NCBI GenBank assembly: GCA_018697195.1
Contig: CM031870.1
Coordinates: forward strand, 2,903,103 to 2,967,102
Reading direction: 5' to 3'
From: Certhia americana
Taxonomy: Eukaryota; Chordata; Aves; Passeriformes; Certhiidae
Length of the DNA: 64,000 nucleotides
Shown here piece by piece: positions 13,002-25,739 of this stretch. The stretch's first letter is position 1, and the number at the start of each line of letters is the position of its first letter. Below the pieces are notes generated by a model. That model made no database searches. It was given only the letters and a program-made list of their open reading frames with translations, and was not told where the DNA came from. The position numbers and the translations under genes were made by a program.

Positions 13002-16000
13002 CTGCCATATGGGGAGAAGAATTAGCTGGTTAATTAGATGGGATCAGTTAAAATATCCTGACTGGCAAAATAGCTTCTTTTGTGAAGAGGCAATATGCAA
13101 AGTTTTACAGCAGAATTTTACCATGAATAATGAAAAATAATCGGGAGGAACATAGAAATTCCTGATAAGACCATATCATGTTTGACTGCTATAGTATTTA
13201 AAATCTGATCTCACTGAGATTACAGGCTCAGGGCTAAACAAAACGGGTATTTTATCCTGTTTTATGGTTGCAGAAAAATTACAGCTTTTTAAATGTGGCT
13301 TGTCTAGTAAAAGCTGTGATTTAGTACAAAAAATAGCCCAGATGTGATTTTTATCAGAGTGCTGCTGTAAATCGGCCTGAAAAATGCCTTTTTTTTTTTT
13401 TTTTTTTTCCCTTCACTTCTGAAATCTGAAAAGGAAGAGCTCAGAGGGCTCTGACATCCTGGAATCTCAGCAACTGGCACCCCTGGCTTCCACCAGAATT
13501 TACTTCACAGAATAATTAAAATAAAGATTGAATACAGTTGAGACTGAAGGGTTGGGTAATCACTGGAATTCCAGGAGAAGGGCTGTGTCAAACACAGGTG
13601 GGTGATAAATACCCTGAAACGCTTTCTGCTGAGACATGAGAAGCTGAAACAGCAAATATATTTTCCCATGTAAAAACTGTATTCCAGAAAACAGAGTCCC
13701 TTTGATGTGTCTCTTCAGGCCAACAAACTACAGAGAACTAAATTATAGAAAACAAACAAACCTTGCAAATCTGCGAATGTGAATAATACTGTTTATTTTC
13801 CTTCCTTTAGCAAAGCAGTACAGTGGATGCTCACAATATGCTAATTCTCAAAAAATCAAAAAAATAAACAGAGTCCAAATAAGGGACACAAGGCCCTATT
13901 TGGACACTATTCCATGAAAAAGACAAATATGGAAACATTTTCATTTTTATTCATCATACAACTTTTATACACTTCTTACCCATCCTTTGCTTCACTGCAA
14001 TTACCAAAAGTTTATTGACAGAGAACGATTTCATCTTACTGAGACGTTTTAAATTCATCTAAGTAAAATTGGTGCAATGTTTATGACTAGACAACTTCAT
14101 GTGTTTCAGCCAGAGATTTTTGTTATAAAATCTTCCAATAAAGAGATCAGTTCTTAATCACTGACACCTCTATTTTCTGCTGCTCGCCTGACCATCCTTT
14201 AGCTCGCTTAATATTTGTAATGCTACACTGGTGTGATTCCATTTACAAAATATAAATGGAAATAAAGAAATGCCAGCCCTCAGCTGAGTTTATTGAATGT
14301 CTTGCTCCCCCTTTCTCTCTCTCACCTCCTGTGCAGAGTGTGTTCTCCCTGGCAAGCCAGTTCTTAGTGCAGCAATGTTCTGTCTCCTGCCTAGCAGACA
14401 AGGTGTAAATGCTCCTGTGATTTAATCTGTTATGCTGTTAGCATGGCAGACCCCTAAGTGCAATACTGGCAGTGAGAAAAAGGGCAGAGGAAGGAGGCCA
14501 GTTCAGAAATGTCATGTCTTCATGATTTTTCTCACCATGGACTTTGATGGATACTCCAGATGACTGGTGCAGTGCACCTTCACTTTTAAAGATCAGGTGT
14601 TCCATCAATTTAGCATCTTGCATGTCTTTGGGTCTCTGGGATGGCAGGTGCTTTTCATTCTGCTCTACCCTGATTCTGCAGAAGTCAGTGCAGGAACACT
14701 GTTCCTCAGTGCATATTGCTGTGACCACACAATTCAATTTAGAAAAACAGCCTGGTTTATTACCTGGGACAGTTGTGCTTTTTGTGTGATAATCTTAAAT
14801 TCCTGTTGAATAAATGGTTTCTCTGCTCTGCTGTCAAGACAAAGCAGGAAGACACCAAAAAAGTTCACAGACTGAGCATAATGAATATGAGCACTATTGA
14901 AATGAAAAGAGATGTTACAGCAAGGTCAGGGATCAATTATGCAGATACTGTAGAAAGTACCAAAGTTAAACATTATTTGACATGCTATATGGAGAAAACA
15001 GCACAGATTGCCAGAACAGGAGCCTATGGGATTGCTTTTTAAAGGACTTCATGCTGAGACTGGGAAAGACTCCCTGGGAACACCTAAGGAACTATTCCTG
15101 CCACTGAGGAGACCAGTTTGAAGGAAGAATTGCATAAACAATGCTTGCACCCTGTGCAAATGGGAACCCAAGACTCAGGACAAGGGTCTATCTGCAGGCA
15201 GAAGTTAAAGCACCTTTCCCCAGTCATGGCTGACAAAACATTTTAAACTGAGCCCAGCCCTAAAACCCTGCACCCAGAGCACTTGAACAAGGGACTCACC
15301 TCTGCAAGGGGCTCTGTGCAGGTGACAGGGAGATGAACAGACTCAACTCTGCCTGCAGACAGAGGGAACTTCCCAGGGCTATTCTGGGAGCTCACCAACA
15401 CTCTTAACATGACAAAAGCCTTTCCATCCATGCCAACAAAAGTAGGAGCAGACGAACAGGATTCTGGCATTTAAACTGCAGCATTTAGTTATCTTCTACA
15501 GTTCTGGAGGATACTGTATTAAAAATGTCAGCAGCCTGCCCACAGGAGGCTGTAACCATCACTTAGAAATATGTCAGGGGTTGGGAGTTTCCCACCAAAA
15601 CTCTAATTTAGATAATGCCTCCCTCACTAGAGGTGTGGCCTTAGCTGGCTGATAGCACTGCAGGGTGTGGAGGATGCCAAATGAGCAGTAATCTGTAGTG
15701 GAATTGGGAAGGAGTGAATACTGAGTCCCAAAAAATCACCTAAGGGAAAGGCTCTGAGAAGTCTCTCAAATGTGGCAACACCCTTTCCAACAGAATGAAT
15801 TTTTGTAAGCAGTCAGACTGGATGTGTGCAAGATTCCCAGTTACCTGCCTGAATGTGTTCTTCATTAATAAATACAGATAGGGCTGCAAGGATCTTACTC
15901 AACTGGCTGATTTTCAAAACCAAACCAAGGTTTGCCTTGAAGCATCTGACCTGTCATTCCCTCTTTTCATTTTGTTTGGCACAAAACTGAAGTTTATTGA

Positions 16001-16466
16001 TTCTTTTGCTGCTCCTCCATAGGCAAGAGCCCTGTTGTGTCTTTGATAAATTTAATTAACCTTTCGAGCAGGGAGCTGAGATTATAATAAGCAAATACAC
16101 ATCTGCATAGGCTGCACTGTACCAGCCTCCCATGAGAACACTTGCATTACTTGGTGCTTCACTTCCTTTTGAAAATGGAATAAAAGGATGTTGTGAGTCT
16201 CCACAGGGAGCTGGTTCTTTGCAGCAGCTGATGGAGCCCCCAGACTCTCTAGGACAGAGAGGCCAGAATTTAAGTGGCTGCACCCTTGTGACCCCTTGAA
16301 GAGTTGTTGTTTTCTCATATTTAAAGAACCAGGGCACCCTGAGCATTTGCAAACAATACCTAATATCTTTAATTCAATTAGAGATAGCTTTTGTTACACT
16401 CTTAACTTACACCATTTGAACTCCCTTGTGCACACCTGAACCTATCCAGGTTAAGAAAGGACTTAC
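13002..16466 (-). other. SDK1: SDK1 intron within FN3-2
   Basis: A 3465-base phase-2 intron splitting FN3-2. It contains a homopolymer T run at 13389-13408 (A run on the SDK1 sense strand). The remaining sequence is ordinary AT-rich intron; I see no mobile element that I can name and no exon. Open frames near 14.4-15.0 kb occur on both strands and do not resemble known proteins. Confidence 0.88.
13389..13408. repeat. Poly-T tract, 20 bases
   Basis: An uninterrupted run of 20 T on the plus strand. It sits deep in an intron, more than 380 bases from the nearest exon, so it is not a polypyrimidine tract for any exon here. Probably length-polymorphic. Confidence 0.95.
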
Positions 16467-16607
16467 CTTAGGATGTAGCCATGAAGAACCCCATTGTGCT
16501 CACTCTCAGGAGGAGGCTGCCACTGGACCATGATGGACTGATTGGTTCTCCCACTGGCCACAATGTTTTTAGGGGGGGCACTGGGGGGCTCCTCAGGTAA
16601 CATCAAC
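16467..16607 (-). CDS. SDK1: SDK1 exon: first half of FN3 domain 2
   Basis: This 141-base exon finishes an Arg codon and encodes [20 protein letters not shown], then [20 protein letters not shown], then LHGYILR with the Arg split over the next junction. It is the proline-rich linker plus the A-C strands of an FN3 domain, with the core Trp in VQWQPPP and the NGxxxGY turn. NQS is a potential N-glycosylation site. Acceptor AG is at 16609-16608 and donor GTAAGT starts at 16466. It enters and leaves in phase 2. It is highly similar to vertebrate SDK1 throughout, with only conservative changes (for example [10 protein letters not shown] where I recall ETEHNGVLRG in mammals). Confidence 0.97.
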
Positions 16608-17447
16608 CTAAGTACAAAAGAATGTGATGGACATGGGTGTTGAAAGAAATCATAAATAACAGTCTATTTCCTGTATCCATTCCAAGTGAACCACTTTCTT
16701 TTATCACAGTCTGATGACTAGAAAGAAATATAATGCTGATCAAACTGCTGAAGACATGCATGAAATAGTTACAACAAATCAACATAATAGGAAATCAGTT
16801 AAGCAAGCAACAAGACAGACAGCTGAGGTAACCCTATTCTCTTGGAATCACCCAGGCTGCTACAACTCTTTAAAAAGATTACAAGCCTGAATGAGTAAGA
16901 GCTCAGGTCCAGTGTCTGTGACTCCTTCCAAATTGTTTCTTTCAGCTCTTTCAATATTTTTCATATCAAACTCCTACATTTTGAAAAAGCCATTTGGAGT
17001 TCAGCTGTTCTGCAATTCAAGCTAGCAGCAAGCGTTGGTTCACAGAAGAAGGGGGATGCATTTGAAAGTGAATATGATGAAGCCATCCTTCTCTGTCACA
17101 TCTGGGTAAATTCCAGAAGTGACATTGCCATGACAGGGTGAGAGCTGTGCTCCTGCCCGGGCTAACTGCTGGGGCTTAGCACAAGAGCAAAAGATCATTT
17201 CCAAGGTTCTGCTCCACTGAAATTCTGGAGTATGAGGACACCTCTCTCATGATCTCCTGCATCCCCCAAATGCCATCATCCCCAACTCCTGCCAGCTGCA
17301 GAGCACTCTCCAGAGGGCTGGGAAATGGCAAGTTCTCCATCTCCCAATCATTGCACAAAAGATTATTTTATTCCTTCATTCCCGAGCAGTGTTTTCCCCC
17401 CCCCGAGGTCGCTGTCCCTTTGGCACACAGGTACTGACTGTCATTAC
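16608..17447 (-). other. SDK1: SDK1 intron between FN3-1 and FN3-2
   Basis: An 840-base phase-2 intron. It holds a short C-rich tract near 17396-17404 close to the upstream exon. I see no repeat family, no exon and no RNA gene in it. Confidence 0.9.
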
Positions 17448-17595
17448 CTGCTGGTCTCAGTGCTGTACCGGCCCTTTCCCACCTGGTTGACTGCACACAC
17501 CCTGAACTGGTAGGTCCTGGCTGGAGTGAGGCCACTCACAGTGACACCGGTCATCTTCGGGTCAAGGTTTGACAGGTGAACCTTCCAGGGAGAAT
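17448..17595 (-). CDS. SDK1: SDK1 exon: second half of FN3 domain 1
   Basis: This 148-base exon completes an Asn codon and encodes SPWKVHLSNLDPKMTGVTVS, then GLTPARTYQFRVCAVNQVGK, then GRYSTETS with the following Arg split over the junction. It has the FN3 tyrosine corner (LTPARTYQFRV) and the AVNxVGxG F-G loop. SPWKVHLSN and MTGVTVSGLTPARTYQFRVCAVN are near-identical to mammalian SDK1. Acceptor AG is at 17597-17596 and donor GTAATG starts at 17447, a weaker donor than most here. Entry phase is 1 and exit phase is 2. Confidence 0.97.
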
Positions 17596-18116
17596 CTGTT
17601 GGGAAAATTAGCATGGGAAGGAAAGAAAACAGATGAAAGTGCCTGTCAAAAGCCCTGCAGAAGTGAGAAAACGCCTCTGACTGCTCAGAGCTCTTTGTGC
17701 TTGCTTCCCTCAGAGGAACTTTGGGAAGAAGTTTCTTTTCAGCAGAAGAAACCTTCCTGTCAGCCCACACGGTTATGCAGATTGCACATTTGTCTACTGG
17801 AAAGTGATGCTGCACATGTCATGGCATAATAAATAAAAACTATATTCATTAACATTTTAATAAAAGAGGAAACAAGCATGATAAAGACAGATGGGCTGTG
17901 TATTTCACAACCCATCTGTTTGGCAGGCCATCACACCACCACACCCATGAGTGGCTCTGGTGGAAGGATTCTAATGAAATTCAGAGTCAGTTTGGAATAT
18001 CTTCCTACCCAGCTTGCAAGCAGGTGTAGAAGCGTGACTCTCTCTGCCAAATCAGCCCTTTGCTGCAAGACCTGAGAAAGCTTCTGCTGCTGATTCTATG
18101 TGTCTGCAATCTTTGC

Positions 18117-18137
18117 TTTTTTTTTTTTTTTTTTTTT
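18117..18137. repeat. Poly-T tract, 21 bases
   Basis: Uninterrupted run of 21 T on the plus strand inside the FN3-1 intron, about 520 bases upstream (in SDK1 sense) of the exon ending at 17595. On the SDK1 strand it reads as poly-A, so it does not serve splicing. Confidence 0.95.
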
Positions 18138-21100
18138 CCTAGTGATAGTATTCAGCATGGAATCTAATTGTCCTAGGAAGGTTTCCTGGTAGAAAGAGCC
18201 CTGGCAGCACTCTAAACCTCTCACTGTCAGTTCACGTTCTTGCCATACCGAGCTCCTCTGATGCCCAAATTACATTTACAAGTTTTCAAAGAGGTCAGAA
18301 ATGTAACATGTTGAAAATTAAATATTCTGACTTCTTCTTTCCATAGCCTGGTGTCACATATTCTCCCTGAAGTCATGACTGAAATAGTCAGGGAGAGGTG
18401 ACATTTGGTCTGTGTTGCAACAGTACAGCAATGGAATCAGCCAATTTGAAGATTTGTTCAGTTTTTAAATAATACCAGCTGTTTTCATGGTCCCTGCTCA
18501 AAATTACTAACACTTCTGGAAATTGCTGAGGAGCTCACTGTAGATTTTGGCAAGGTTATCTGTGCATGTTGCTCATCAGAAGTGCATCGTGGCTCCTGGC
18601 AGGTCACCTCAACGTCTGCCTGAAAATGAAGATGAGATGTCCCAAACATGGAAGGCTGTTAAACTTCACACCGAGACAGAAGCCACTCACTTTGTGCTTT
18701 TCTGGCAGATTTCTTAGCAAGTTTAAGTCCTCTAGGGTGTGATGCCAGTTGGGCTATAAACACTGCATCTTCAAATTACTCCAAATGTATTTATTCCAGT
18801 AAGGGCCTTGCCAGAACAAAGTCTTTTTTAACAGGAAAACTGACACAGCAGAATACTGGGAGTGCTGGAGAGGGACATTTGCACAGCAGTCAAGGTCTGT
18901 CCTTGCCAATTGTTGATTTACCAACAGCCATTTTGGCCGCAAGATCTCAATGCCAATTTATCTTAGCTGAACACTGGATTTCTTTTAGAGAGCCCGTAGA
19001 GGAAGCACACCTGTGCCATCTAGAAAAGCACTGCTTAGGAGTTTTTTGCACCCTAGTTCCTTCTGAATTTTCACGGGCTTCCCTTGAGACTTCCCAAATG
19101 GCCTTGTTACGGCCAGAGTGCACAGCAACAAATCACGGAAAGCTGGAGTTAAGGTATGTCTGACCTAGTGCAGTGCCTGAAGGAACTTCCTGAGGAAAAT
19201 GGAAGAGCAAACACCAAGAGGGGAATGAAAAACCCTTGTATGAGCTACTTGGGCAGTGGTCCGTTTCCTAGAGCATTTCATTTGTTTACTGCCAGTGTAA
19301 ACACCACCTGAGAGTGCTTAACCCAAGCAGCTCAATGTAGTGAGCAGTTTGATTCAACAACAGGCCCTATTAATCTCCTCAGCACCTTGGGGCTTTGCTC
19401 TGTTTATATGCTGCATCTGTAGAATACTTTATTAATTCTTTTTCCTCTCCTGGTGGAAGATAAAAGATCTGGCAGGAAGAGAGATTAAACTGGAAACTAA
19501 TATAAACGAAGCCTATTCATCTCCTGGGCACTCTGATTCAGAGAGGAGGGTGGTTTGGGGAGCATTTGCTCACTCCTGGAGCACTGGATACACTGAATGT
19601 GCAGAGGATCTTTAAAATTTAAATGTCAAGTCTTTTTTTTTGACAATCAATAAAGAAAACACTCCCCAAAAAGGGATCTCCCTCTTTAGAGACACACAAC
19701 CAGCCCCAGGATTGTGCAGAAGCTCTTTCCTCTGTGGAGAAGAGCAATTCTGACAAGGGAAAAATGCCATAAAATTTTCAACACTGCTTCTCCTGTCCTC
19801 CAGGGATGGCTGTCACTCACCTGTCCCAGGAAGCCTGGAGAAGCTCCATGGTGACAAAAGTCTTGCCAGGTCAAACTATTAAAAAAGCCTCTATTAGACT
19901 GAACAGGCTCTGCTAATCCTTCATTTAACTTAAGCTGCCCAGAACATACTCTGGGCTCTGCTGCTCTTTTCCTGTAATTGCCCCTGTCTGAACAACTTCC
20001 ATGTTGAGCTGTCTGTCGTCTTACAAATATTGGGCATTCTGAATTAACTCTGATTGCCTCTCCAACTTAATTTATTGGAAATGAAGACTCTCACAGGCTG
20101 TTCTCTGGTTTACAATGTCATTTTGGGGTTTTAGAAATTACATATTTTTTTTCTGTCATGAATTTTTGGATATGCTTGTGATGCATTCAATAACTCCGGC
20201 TATGTGCCAAGAGGCATTTCTTCTCTATTTCCCTGCCCACCCTACAGTTTGTGCATTAATTGTAATTTCACCAAAAATCATTTCTAATTTGATATTCCTG
20301 ATCAAATCTACTGCAGAAAGCTGATTTTTGCAGGTTTGGAACACATTTCCATGTCTTTCCTTCTCCAGGGGGTTTTGCATAGAAGGCAGCATAGGAATTT
20401 GCTGTACTGCTGCAATTCACTGAATTAATCTTTCAAATCTTTGTAGCAATATGATACTGCAAAAAATCCAGATGAAAGCTAAATGGTTCACCCTTTGTTT
20501 GGTCAGACCTACAAAAGGTCTACCAGTGGCCTGAAAAAAGTATCTTTAAAATTTTCATATCTAGCTCTGAGTCACCATCATAACGATAATGCAGTTTTAC
20601 TTTGATTTTTGCAAGGATTTATCAATGAGTTCAATATTTGCCATTTGAATATTCCTACCAAATTCAGGATGACAATTCATAGGTTTTAGTTAAGCATGTA
20701 GAGATGCTTTCCACAGGAGCTTTTATTATCTCCTCATTGGCACAACATGATGAATCTGAGTTATATCATTACCTCACACAGCACAGATATCCCAGAATAC
20801 AATAAAACAAAAATGGGCTTTTATCTTAATTGTTCTCAACAGAATTCTACAAGTCTTAATTCATTTCTTCAGTTAAAAGACTATTCAGAAGATTTTTTTT
20901 TATTAATTACTTCAGTCTAAACCTCTTTGGAATAAAATAAGTATATCCCCTCCTAACTCCATGAAGACACTTCATTGGAATTCTGAGGAAAATCGCAATG
21001 GGGCTAAACAGGTCGTGAAACATCCAAAATTATATTAGTGCAAATGACAGCAATGCATGGTACTATTTATTTGAAAATCCTATTTCAAATCAAGGTTCAC

Positions 21101-22730
21101 ATTCTTGGCTCTGTGTGGGCAGGAATACTTAATGACTGTGTTTCCTTGGAACTGTGTTTTTCAAATTAGATTATAAATTTGCCCCCAAATGTTTAAGGCC
21201 ATATGTCTCAAGTCACCCACAGACACAGTCTACTGTGAATACTTGTATTTTGAGAATTATTGCATTGTGCCAAATACATTAATTTTAAAAATTAGGTGGC
21301 AAGAGTCATTCATATTCCCAGCAATTTATGTGCACGATCTGCCACTGTTTTTTTTCCCTCTCTAATTAAAATAAGGGTTTTGTATCTCTTTACTGAATTG
21401 ATATTAATGAAAAAGAGTTCTAATCCATGCCAGGTGGAATGACACGCCTCCCCCTAATGCAGCTGGTAATTAAACCCCTGAAATTTATACTCGTTATTTT
21501 GAATCCTCTTCAGCTATTTCTCTGCAACAGATACTGTTGTGTATTCATTTATGGTATGTGCTTCAAAACCTACCATGGATCCTAAAGCTGTGAGAGGGTT
21601 ATCCAAAACAAAACAGCTAAAAAAGGGGCAACAAAATAAGGTTACATTTCAGCACCTATAACCAAAACACTCAAACTACAAACATTCGAACTCCACAGAA
21701 CTAAGAAAAAATTCTGTGCAGCTTTGCTAACTGGAAAATAAACCAAAATTCGGGTGTCCCTCCCTCACGTTTGAAAGTGAATGAAGATTGGGATGGGAAG
21801 CACATTGTTCTGCTGTGACAGTCACAGAGCTCCTGGAGGGTGTTGCCTGTCTCCCTGACAGTCACTCCTTCTGCAGCACAAAACCCAAACAGAAACTGTC
21901 TTTGAAAAGCAGAAGAGAGTTTCTGCACAGTCATATCAGACCAAGCTATACCTACACAACATCAAATGCCAGCTTTGTGCACAAACAATGCTTGGGATGG
22001 CTGGGAACAAAGGGCAGGCGATGGTTTCCAGAGGAGCAGGAGGTCTGGAGAAGCTAAATATTAACCACACACTGCTGAGATCAAAATAACCCTGAAAAAC
22101 AAACACTTCAGGAAAATAGAAACCAAAGCAAGCCAGTGACAGTGTGCAGACATTACAGTCAGTTTTCCAAACCAAAGTCACTGCTGACATTGCTGTAGTA
22201 CTCTGTATATATGGAACAAGAGAGCACAGCAACAGTGGAATATCCAAGGGCTCAAATTCTTCCCTGTTCCACTTCTGTGGGCAATCATTTACACATTGCA
22301 CACAAAAGCAAAGTAAATAAAGACAAAAATTTAAAGGACAGCAAGAGCTGGGATATATCTGGGAGTTAAGATGCTCAGTTCAGAACAAACCTGGCCTGTG
22401 TGTGGCTTTTGCAGCTTTGAGCTGCAGCAGGACACAGACCTGTGCTTTGGGACAATGAGATCCTCTCAATGGCAGATTGCAATGACATCAGCCAAAATTA
22501 TTTGATCTATCACAGAGTGAGCAGTGGTTCACAGGACCCTGTGGTGTTCTCAGGGACTGTTGTGCATGCTTTCCAAAGAACTACTGTTGATTCTGACTAA
22601 GCCTTCGACAAATTTCAGTGAATTAATTCTAAAATGATGGCACATCTACCCCATTCCTATACAACTGCTAAGCACCCTTGGTAGAAAGGACTTGAAGACC
22701 TTCCAAACTCCTACATGACACAAGAAAGAT

Positions 22731-22786
22731 GATGGAATGAGATGATCTTTAAGGTCTGTCCCTTCCAACTGAAACAATTCTGTGAT
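22731..22786 (+). mobile_element. CR1 LINE 3' end fragment, plus orientation
   Basis: The plus strand reads gagatgatctttaaggtc, then cccttccaactgaaacaattctgtgattct in short, diverged form. That is the CR1 3' end in its forward orientation, followed by the terminal ATTCTGTG-type repeat. It is the only CR1 in this window lying antisense to SDK1. It is very short, about 55 bases, and has no coding part. Confidence 0.8.
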
Positions 22787-24250
22787 TCTCTTGGCACTGA
22801 ATGAGCTGCCTCTTCTTTTAGGGACTTGTCCCATTTGATGCAGCCTGCTGCAGGACTCAAGTGCCCATGTTCTGCCACCTCTGTGCTGTCTCTGTGTAAA
22901 AACAGCTTTAGGACCTTTGCATCATGTTCCCAGGCTAGGAATTCACTAACCTGTCATCAACAAAGCCACTAGGAAACAAGGAGCAGGAGGGTAACCTCCT
23001 TGGGTAAAAGAGCAGGGAAGAAAAAGAAGAACAAACAGTTACTGGCCTGTAGTTATGGGAGGGAAGGAGAGAAGAGTGAAAATAAAAAGGAAGGTGATGA
23101 CAAAATGGTAGAGAAGGAGCATGAGTGCAGGATCATGGATTTTCTTACTCATTTGTTACAAAAAGATCAGGAGCCTTTGCTTGAAAAGAACTATTTTAAG
23201 GACAGCAGTCCTGGGCATGACTTTGGATTTCTGCTAGGATTAGAAACCTGCACTTTGCTTAACAGTTGCCAAGATCATTGGTTCTGGAACCTCCACATCT
23301 GAGAAGTTATTCACTCCAGCCTGCAAAGCAAAAGGCTTGTATGTGATCTGAAGCTCAAGTTTTCCCTCAAGCTCTCTATGTGGCAAAACAAACTGCTGCT
23401 CTCCAGATAATCAGAAATCAGAACTGTTTCACATTCAGTTATGCAGTGACTAATTTCCACATGTCACAAAAAGTGATGCTCTTAATTTTTTCATCAAGAA
23501 TCAATTGTTCAGCTTGGATTTCTAGCTCCTAGGGTGATAGAGATTAGAAAGTATTGCCAAGGTGACCGATTTCCATATAACCTCATCTTTCCATCAACTC
23601 CTAAAGAGGCATTAGCAATGTCCCTGAATAACCTTGCAGACTGAGAGCCATGGAGGACCTGGTGTACAGCATGATAAAACTGGGAAGTGGCAACTCCCAA
23701 TGCCCAGGTTTGTAACCCAGAAAGTCAGATATTTGGATTGCACTCAAGCATCCTCAACCACCCTCAACACCCTCAAGGAAGGGTGTAAAATGATAATCTA
23801 GAGAAAATATATGAGCCCACAGAGAGGTAAGACAGCAGTTCCTCTTGACATCCAAGTTTGTTCCTTTGACAGACCATCAATTCCTTGAATTATTACCCTC
23901 TCTGCATGTTTTAGGTGAAACTGGAGCTCTGAATACACCAAGAAATCCATGAAACTGGAGAAAAAGACAGCCACGGGGAGGAACAAACTGACTACTGCTG
24001 TTTTACTGAGGAATGAGCTGTTGTGCCTCAAGTCTGGCTGGCAACACTAGAGGTAGAACTTAGTATTTCCTGCAAAATAATCCCCCCATCTCAGCCTTCC
24101 TTGTCATTCCACTCTTCCAGCATGTAAATCCCCTTCATGCAGACTGGCTCTCGTTTAGCAAACTGCAGCAGCATTTTGTCAGCAACTCTGGGGAGAGGGG
24201 AGTCTCAAGGAAGAATTAAAAGCACCATGAGGCTGAGAAGTGTGACTTAC

Positions 24251-24387
24251 TGTTCTCAGAGAGCTCCACCACGTAGTAGAGCACGGGGCTGTTGCCATCG
24301 AAAGGGCGCACCCAGGAGAGCATCACACTGCGGCTGTAGGAGGAGTTCAGGGTGGCCACGAGGTTCTGAGGGGAGTGAGGCAGCTCA
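24251..24387 (-). CDS. SDK1: SDK1 exon: first half of FN3 domain 1
   Basis: This 137-base exon completes an Ile codon and encodes ELPHSPQNLVATLNSSYSRS, then VMLSWVRPFDGNSPVLYYVV, then ELSEN with the next Asn split. It marks the switch from Ig to FN3 domains: a Pro-rich linker, the core Trp in LSWVRPFDG, and the PVLYYVVELSEN strand. NSS is a potential N-glycosylation site. The exon is clearly more GC-rich than its introns. Acceptor AG is at 24389-24388 after TCCTCCTC; donor GTAAGT starts at 24250. Entry phase is 2 and exit phase is 1. Confidence 0.97.
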
Positions 24388-25700
24388 CTGAGGAGGAAAA
24401 GGGAAAGAGAGGGAAAAAAATATGAACCAGCAGAGAAAAATTAATCTATGTTTCATTCAGCTCCCGCCTTACAGGCAGTTAAAGGCAGGCGACATCAGCC
24501 CCCGTGTGATGATGGATATAAAACCACCAGCAGTTCTTGTACAATTAAATAAATGAAAGACATCTTGGAATTCTTCACTATTTTATCTTATTTGGGGGAA
24601 AAAAAATTTATGTGAAAGTCCCAAGGCTGATGCTTAGAGCAGCTAATGGACATGTTGCTAAATGTGGAAAAAAGACAATCTTCATCCTGGTTTTGACTGA
24701 GCGAGTTGGTCAATAAATTTCCTCTCTCACTTTTTTTCCCTTCTTGCAATGATGTCCTACAATGTGACAGCAGTGATACGTATAAACAGTAAAACACATG
24801 GGAGATATGATTTAACATGGAATTTTTCATACTCAAGGAAGCAGAAGACATTGACACTATCCATACAGAGCGACTAATCAAAATTACCATATGTATTCTT
24901 AGGCTACAGAACAGCTTGATTTACTGACGGATTCAGCCTTATCCTGTCATGGGTAGAATCCTTCCTCCCTATAATAAGGATTTTTTTGGAAGCACCCAAC
25001 CAGAAAATGTAGTGAAAATGCCTGCAGAAACCCCATGGAAATACAACATAAAACGTTTCAAAACCAAAAATAAAACAGCAGCTCAATTAAAATGTGTAAT
25101 TTCTACACATAAAGGAAAATTGTGGAAAAACGTTTCATTTGTACCCATTGGCTGAAAGTGGGAGCTGCATGGTGAAGTGAGAACATTAAATTCTGCTGCA
25201 ACCCTTAAGTGCTGGTGCATTTTAAGAGATAAAAGCCCTTCAGCATTATATTTAAGCATGATTTTTGATTATCATCTTGGTTCCTAAGGAGAACGAGGAT
25301 TTTGGAGTGAAGGAAAAGCAAGGAGGGCCAGTTTTTACCCTTTCAATTTGCCCTCCTCCCCAGGAAGGCTGAGGGCAACCTTTCCACAGCTCAGGCCAGA
25401 GCAGAAAGCCATGAGGGCACTCACATGCTTAAATTAAAAACGCAATAATTCCTGCTTGTGATGTATTTTGCCACTGAAGGCTCAGAGTTATTTAAAAACC
25501 GCAACTCCTCAGCCACTCACAAAAGTAAATACAGGCTCTGGCTCCAAGCCAGAACAATAAATATGTCCTGGATTTCTGTTTCTACTGGAAGATTGAGGAA
25601 CATATGGAGAGCCAGACAATAGTTTTATTATTTTTCTGTTAAAGCCGTGAATGCTTTTGTTTACGCGTTTCTGATGGATACACACTGTGGAGTTAGCACC

Positions 25701-25739
25701 AAAAAAAAAAAAAAAAAAATAAAAAAAAAAAAAAAAAAT
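25701..25739. repeat. Two poly-A runs separated by one T
   Basis: On the plus strand about 19 A, one T, then about 18 A and a closing TA. It may be the tail of a retrocopy, but I see no recognisable element body or target duplication beside it, so I call it a simple repeat. It lies inside the intron between Ig6 and FN3-1. Confidence 0.9.

Larger units (their letters stand above)
17596..24250 (-). other. SDK1: SDK1 intron within FN3-1
   Basis: A 6655-base phase-1 intron splitting FN3-1. It contains a poly-T run (18117-18137) and one small CR1 3' end in plus orientation (22731-22786). From about 20.5 to 21.6 kb the sequence is AT-rich, repeat-free and rich in homeodomain-type TAAT cores, which makes it a candidate conserved noncoding stretch. 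No exon-like reading was found. Confidence 0.88.
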
